In this document: piece by piece, positions 62,833-64,000 of the stretch
Position numbering within the stretch: position 1 is the first letter of the stretch
Layout: every line of letters starts with the position of its first letter
NCBI GenBank assembly: GCA_017849615.1
Contig: JAFIGS010000021.1
Location: 1-64,000, forward strand
Origin: Pseudolabrys sp.
GTDB lineage: Bacteria > Pseudomonadota > Alphaproteobacteria > Rhizobiales > Xanthobacteraceae
Direction of reading: 5' to 3'
Length of the DNA stretch: 64,000 nucleotides
Translations under genes and position numbers: made by a program
The notes under the pieces: model-generated
The model's input: the letters and a program-made list of their open reading frames with translations, nothing else
The model's database searches: none
What the model was told of the DNA's origin: nothing

Positions 62833-64000
62833 ATGGATCGGAACGTTGAAGCCACGTCGACAACGGAATCCGTTAGCGAACTAGCAAAGAAAAAGGCTGG
62901 AAAAGCGACGCTTCGCGGAAAGAAGAAAATTTTGAAGAGCAGGAAAGTCAAAGATCGAAAGAAACGAGTTTCCAGAAATTTTCCTGCCGCTTCGTTCGAA
63001 GAAGCCGTTGAATTTGCAAAAGCGATATTCAGAATTGGAAGTGGAAGCCCGGTTCGCCGCCTCACCTTGTTCAACGAATTAGGAAAGTCACCCGAAAGCA
63101 GCGCTAGTCGCATGATGATCACTCATGCTGGCAAATATGGATTAATTACGGGTGGCTATCAAGCCGAACAACTGGGACTTACTCCAGATGGCCTGCGAGC
63201 AATTGATGAAGAAGCCCCTAGTCGCGAACGGGCCAAAGCTCGCATTAAGCTGGCAATAGAAGATATCGAGATTTTTAAGGGACTGTACGATCGGTTTGTC
63301 GGAACCAAACTTCCGGCACGAGCTGTCTTGGCAGATGCTGCGAAGGAGCTTGGAGGCAACCTGACGCAATTGAGGAGGCGGTGGATACGTTTGTCGTCAA
63401 TCTGAAATTCGTTGGATTGCTTCAAACCTTATCTGGCGCGGACCGTATTGTAACTATTGACCATTATCTGGACGCCGTTCCGGCCACAACCCAATCTTCA
63501 GCCCCCATATCGACCGTCGCAGTATCACGAGAAGTTAAAAGCCTCGTCACTGCAGAACATGCCCAGTTTGAAACGACATGTTTTTACGTTGCACCCATCG
63601 GCGACGCCGACTCTGCATTGCGCCGGCATTCAGACCTTTTTCTAGGATCAATCATTGAGCCAGCTGTTGAACCATTTAAGTTAAACGTCATTCGCGCTGA
63701 CGCAATAGACAAGCCTGGCGTCATCACAAAACAGATAATCGAATACTTGCTGAAATCCCGGCTGGTTATAGTGGACTTATCTCATCACAATCCAAATGTT
63801 TTCTACGAACTGGCTATTCGCCACATGATGCGACTGCCCGTTGTTCAAATTATCAGACTCGCCGACAAAGTTCCTTTTGATATCAATCAAATGAGGACCA
63901 TCATCATTGATGATACCGACGTATACTCACTTGTCCCCAAGATTGAATCATACCGATCCGAGATATCAACTCAGATCAGGCGGGCCTTAGATGATCCCGA
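62833..64000 (+). pseudogene. Frameshifted winged-helix / nucleoside-deoxyribosyltransferase-TIR-like protein, cut by the window edge
   Basis: The first frame (62833-63405) gives a Lys/Arg-rich N-terminus and a probable winged-helix region (SPVRRLTLFNELGKSPESSA; RMMITHAGKYGLITGGYQ), then leaves frame near 63360. From 63363 the -1 frame continues the same protein as DAIEEAVDTFVVNLKFVGLL and stays open to the end of the window. This second part holds CFYVAPIGDADSALRRHSD and the motif NPNVFYELAIRH with a candidate catalytic Glu, as in nucleoside 2-deoxyribosyltransferase and TIR-like nucleotide hydrolases. Restoring one C (AACCTG to AACCCTG) joins the two. Base composition is AT-rich, unlike the chromosome next to it. 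A defence role is inference. Confidence 0.75.

Overview
The window joins two different kinds of DNA. Positions 1 to about 35,304 are most of a Tn4371-family integrative and conjugative element (ICE). Positions 35,305 to about 62,760 are an ordinary high-GC chromosome whose gene content (extensin-like lipoprotein, TctC-type binding protein, UbiA, RNase T2, glycine-zipper protein, ArsR-methyltransferase/metF/metH cluster) points to an alphaproteobacterium of the Hyphomicrobiales (Bradyrhizobium/Xanthobacteraceae-like). The species cannot be named from sequence reading alone. The last ~1.2 kb (62,833-64,000) is clearly more AT-rich and looks like the start of another acquired segment.

ICE layout: the tail of a DUF932 gene and parB (1-2378) are followed by an 810-bp gene-free stretch with three perfect GC-rich hairpins, then DUF736, an XRE repressor, DUF2958, a DUF2285 protein and an AlpA-like HTH protein. 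Next come repA, three iterons, parA, a ParG-like RHH protein, DUF2840 and the traF peptidase. A 436-bp gap with two perfect inverted repeats (candidate oriT) precedes the DUF3363 relaxase. Cargo occupies about 11,872-21,112: a patatin-like lipoprotein, a DUF3313 lipoprotein, a Gdx/SugE-type SMR exporter, and a TetR-controlled RND tripartite efflux system with a divergent outer-membrane factor. The backbone resumes with LysR, an EexN-like lipoprotein, traG (coupling protein), a CopG-type protein and the Trb type IV secretion operon trbB-C-D-E-J-K-L-F-G-I plus DUF2274. It ends in a strong terminator. A TTTTTTAT octamer 26 bp beyond the GST stop codon fits the family's attachment core and marks the likely right end.

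Chromosome layout: GST, cold-shock protein, rlmJ, a small membrane protein, RNase T2, a secreted hypothetical, rsmE, a GAWPAP-repeat secreted protein, ubiA, an extensin-like lipoprotein and a TctC-like binding protein. A 27-residue membrane peptide gene with a textbook terminator follows. Then comes the methionine-cycle operon: ArsR-methyltransferase regulator, metF, a DUF559 cassette, and metH with an apparent single-base frameshift near its 3' end. After it lie trmO, an L,D-transpeptidase, panE, tctB-tctA, a DUF4403 protein, a glycine-zipper protein and a polytopic membrane protein. A TPP riboswitch then precedes a small four-helix membrane protein and thiC.

The observations most worth following are: a DUF559 endonuclease-like gene bracketed by inverted palindromic repeats inside the met operon; a related palindrome embedded in frame in thiC; the uncharacterised membrane protein behind the TPP riboswitch; and a frameshifted helix-turn-helix plus nucleoside-deoxyribosyltransferase/TIR-like protein at the right edge, which resembles a defence effector. 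Further items are two paralogous entry-exclusion lipoproteins in one ICE, and two octanucleotide tandem repeats near cargo and transfer genes. All assignments come from reading the sequence and from knowledge of the families; no database search was run.
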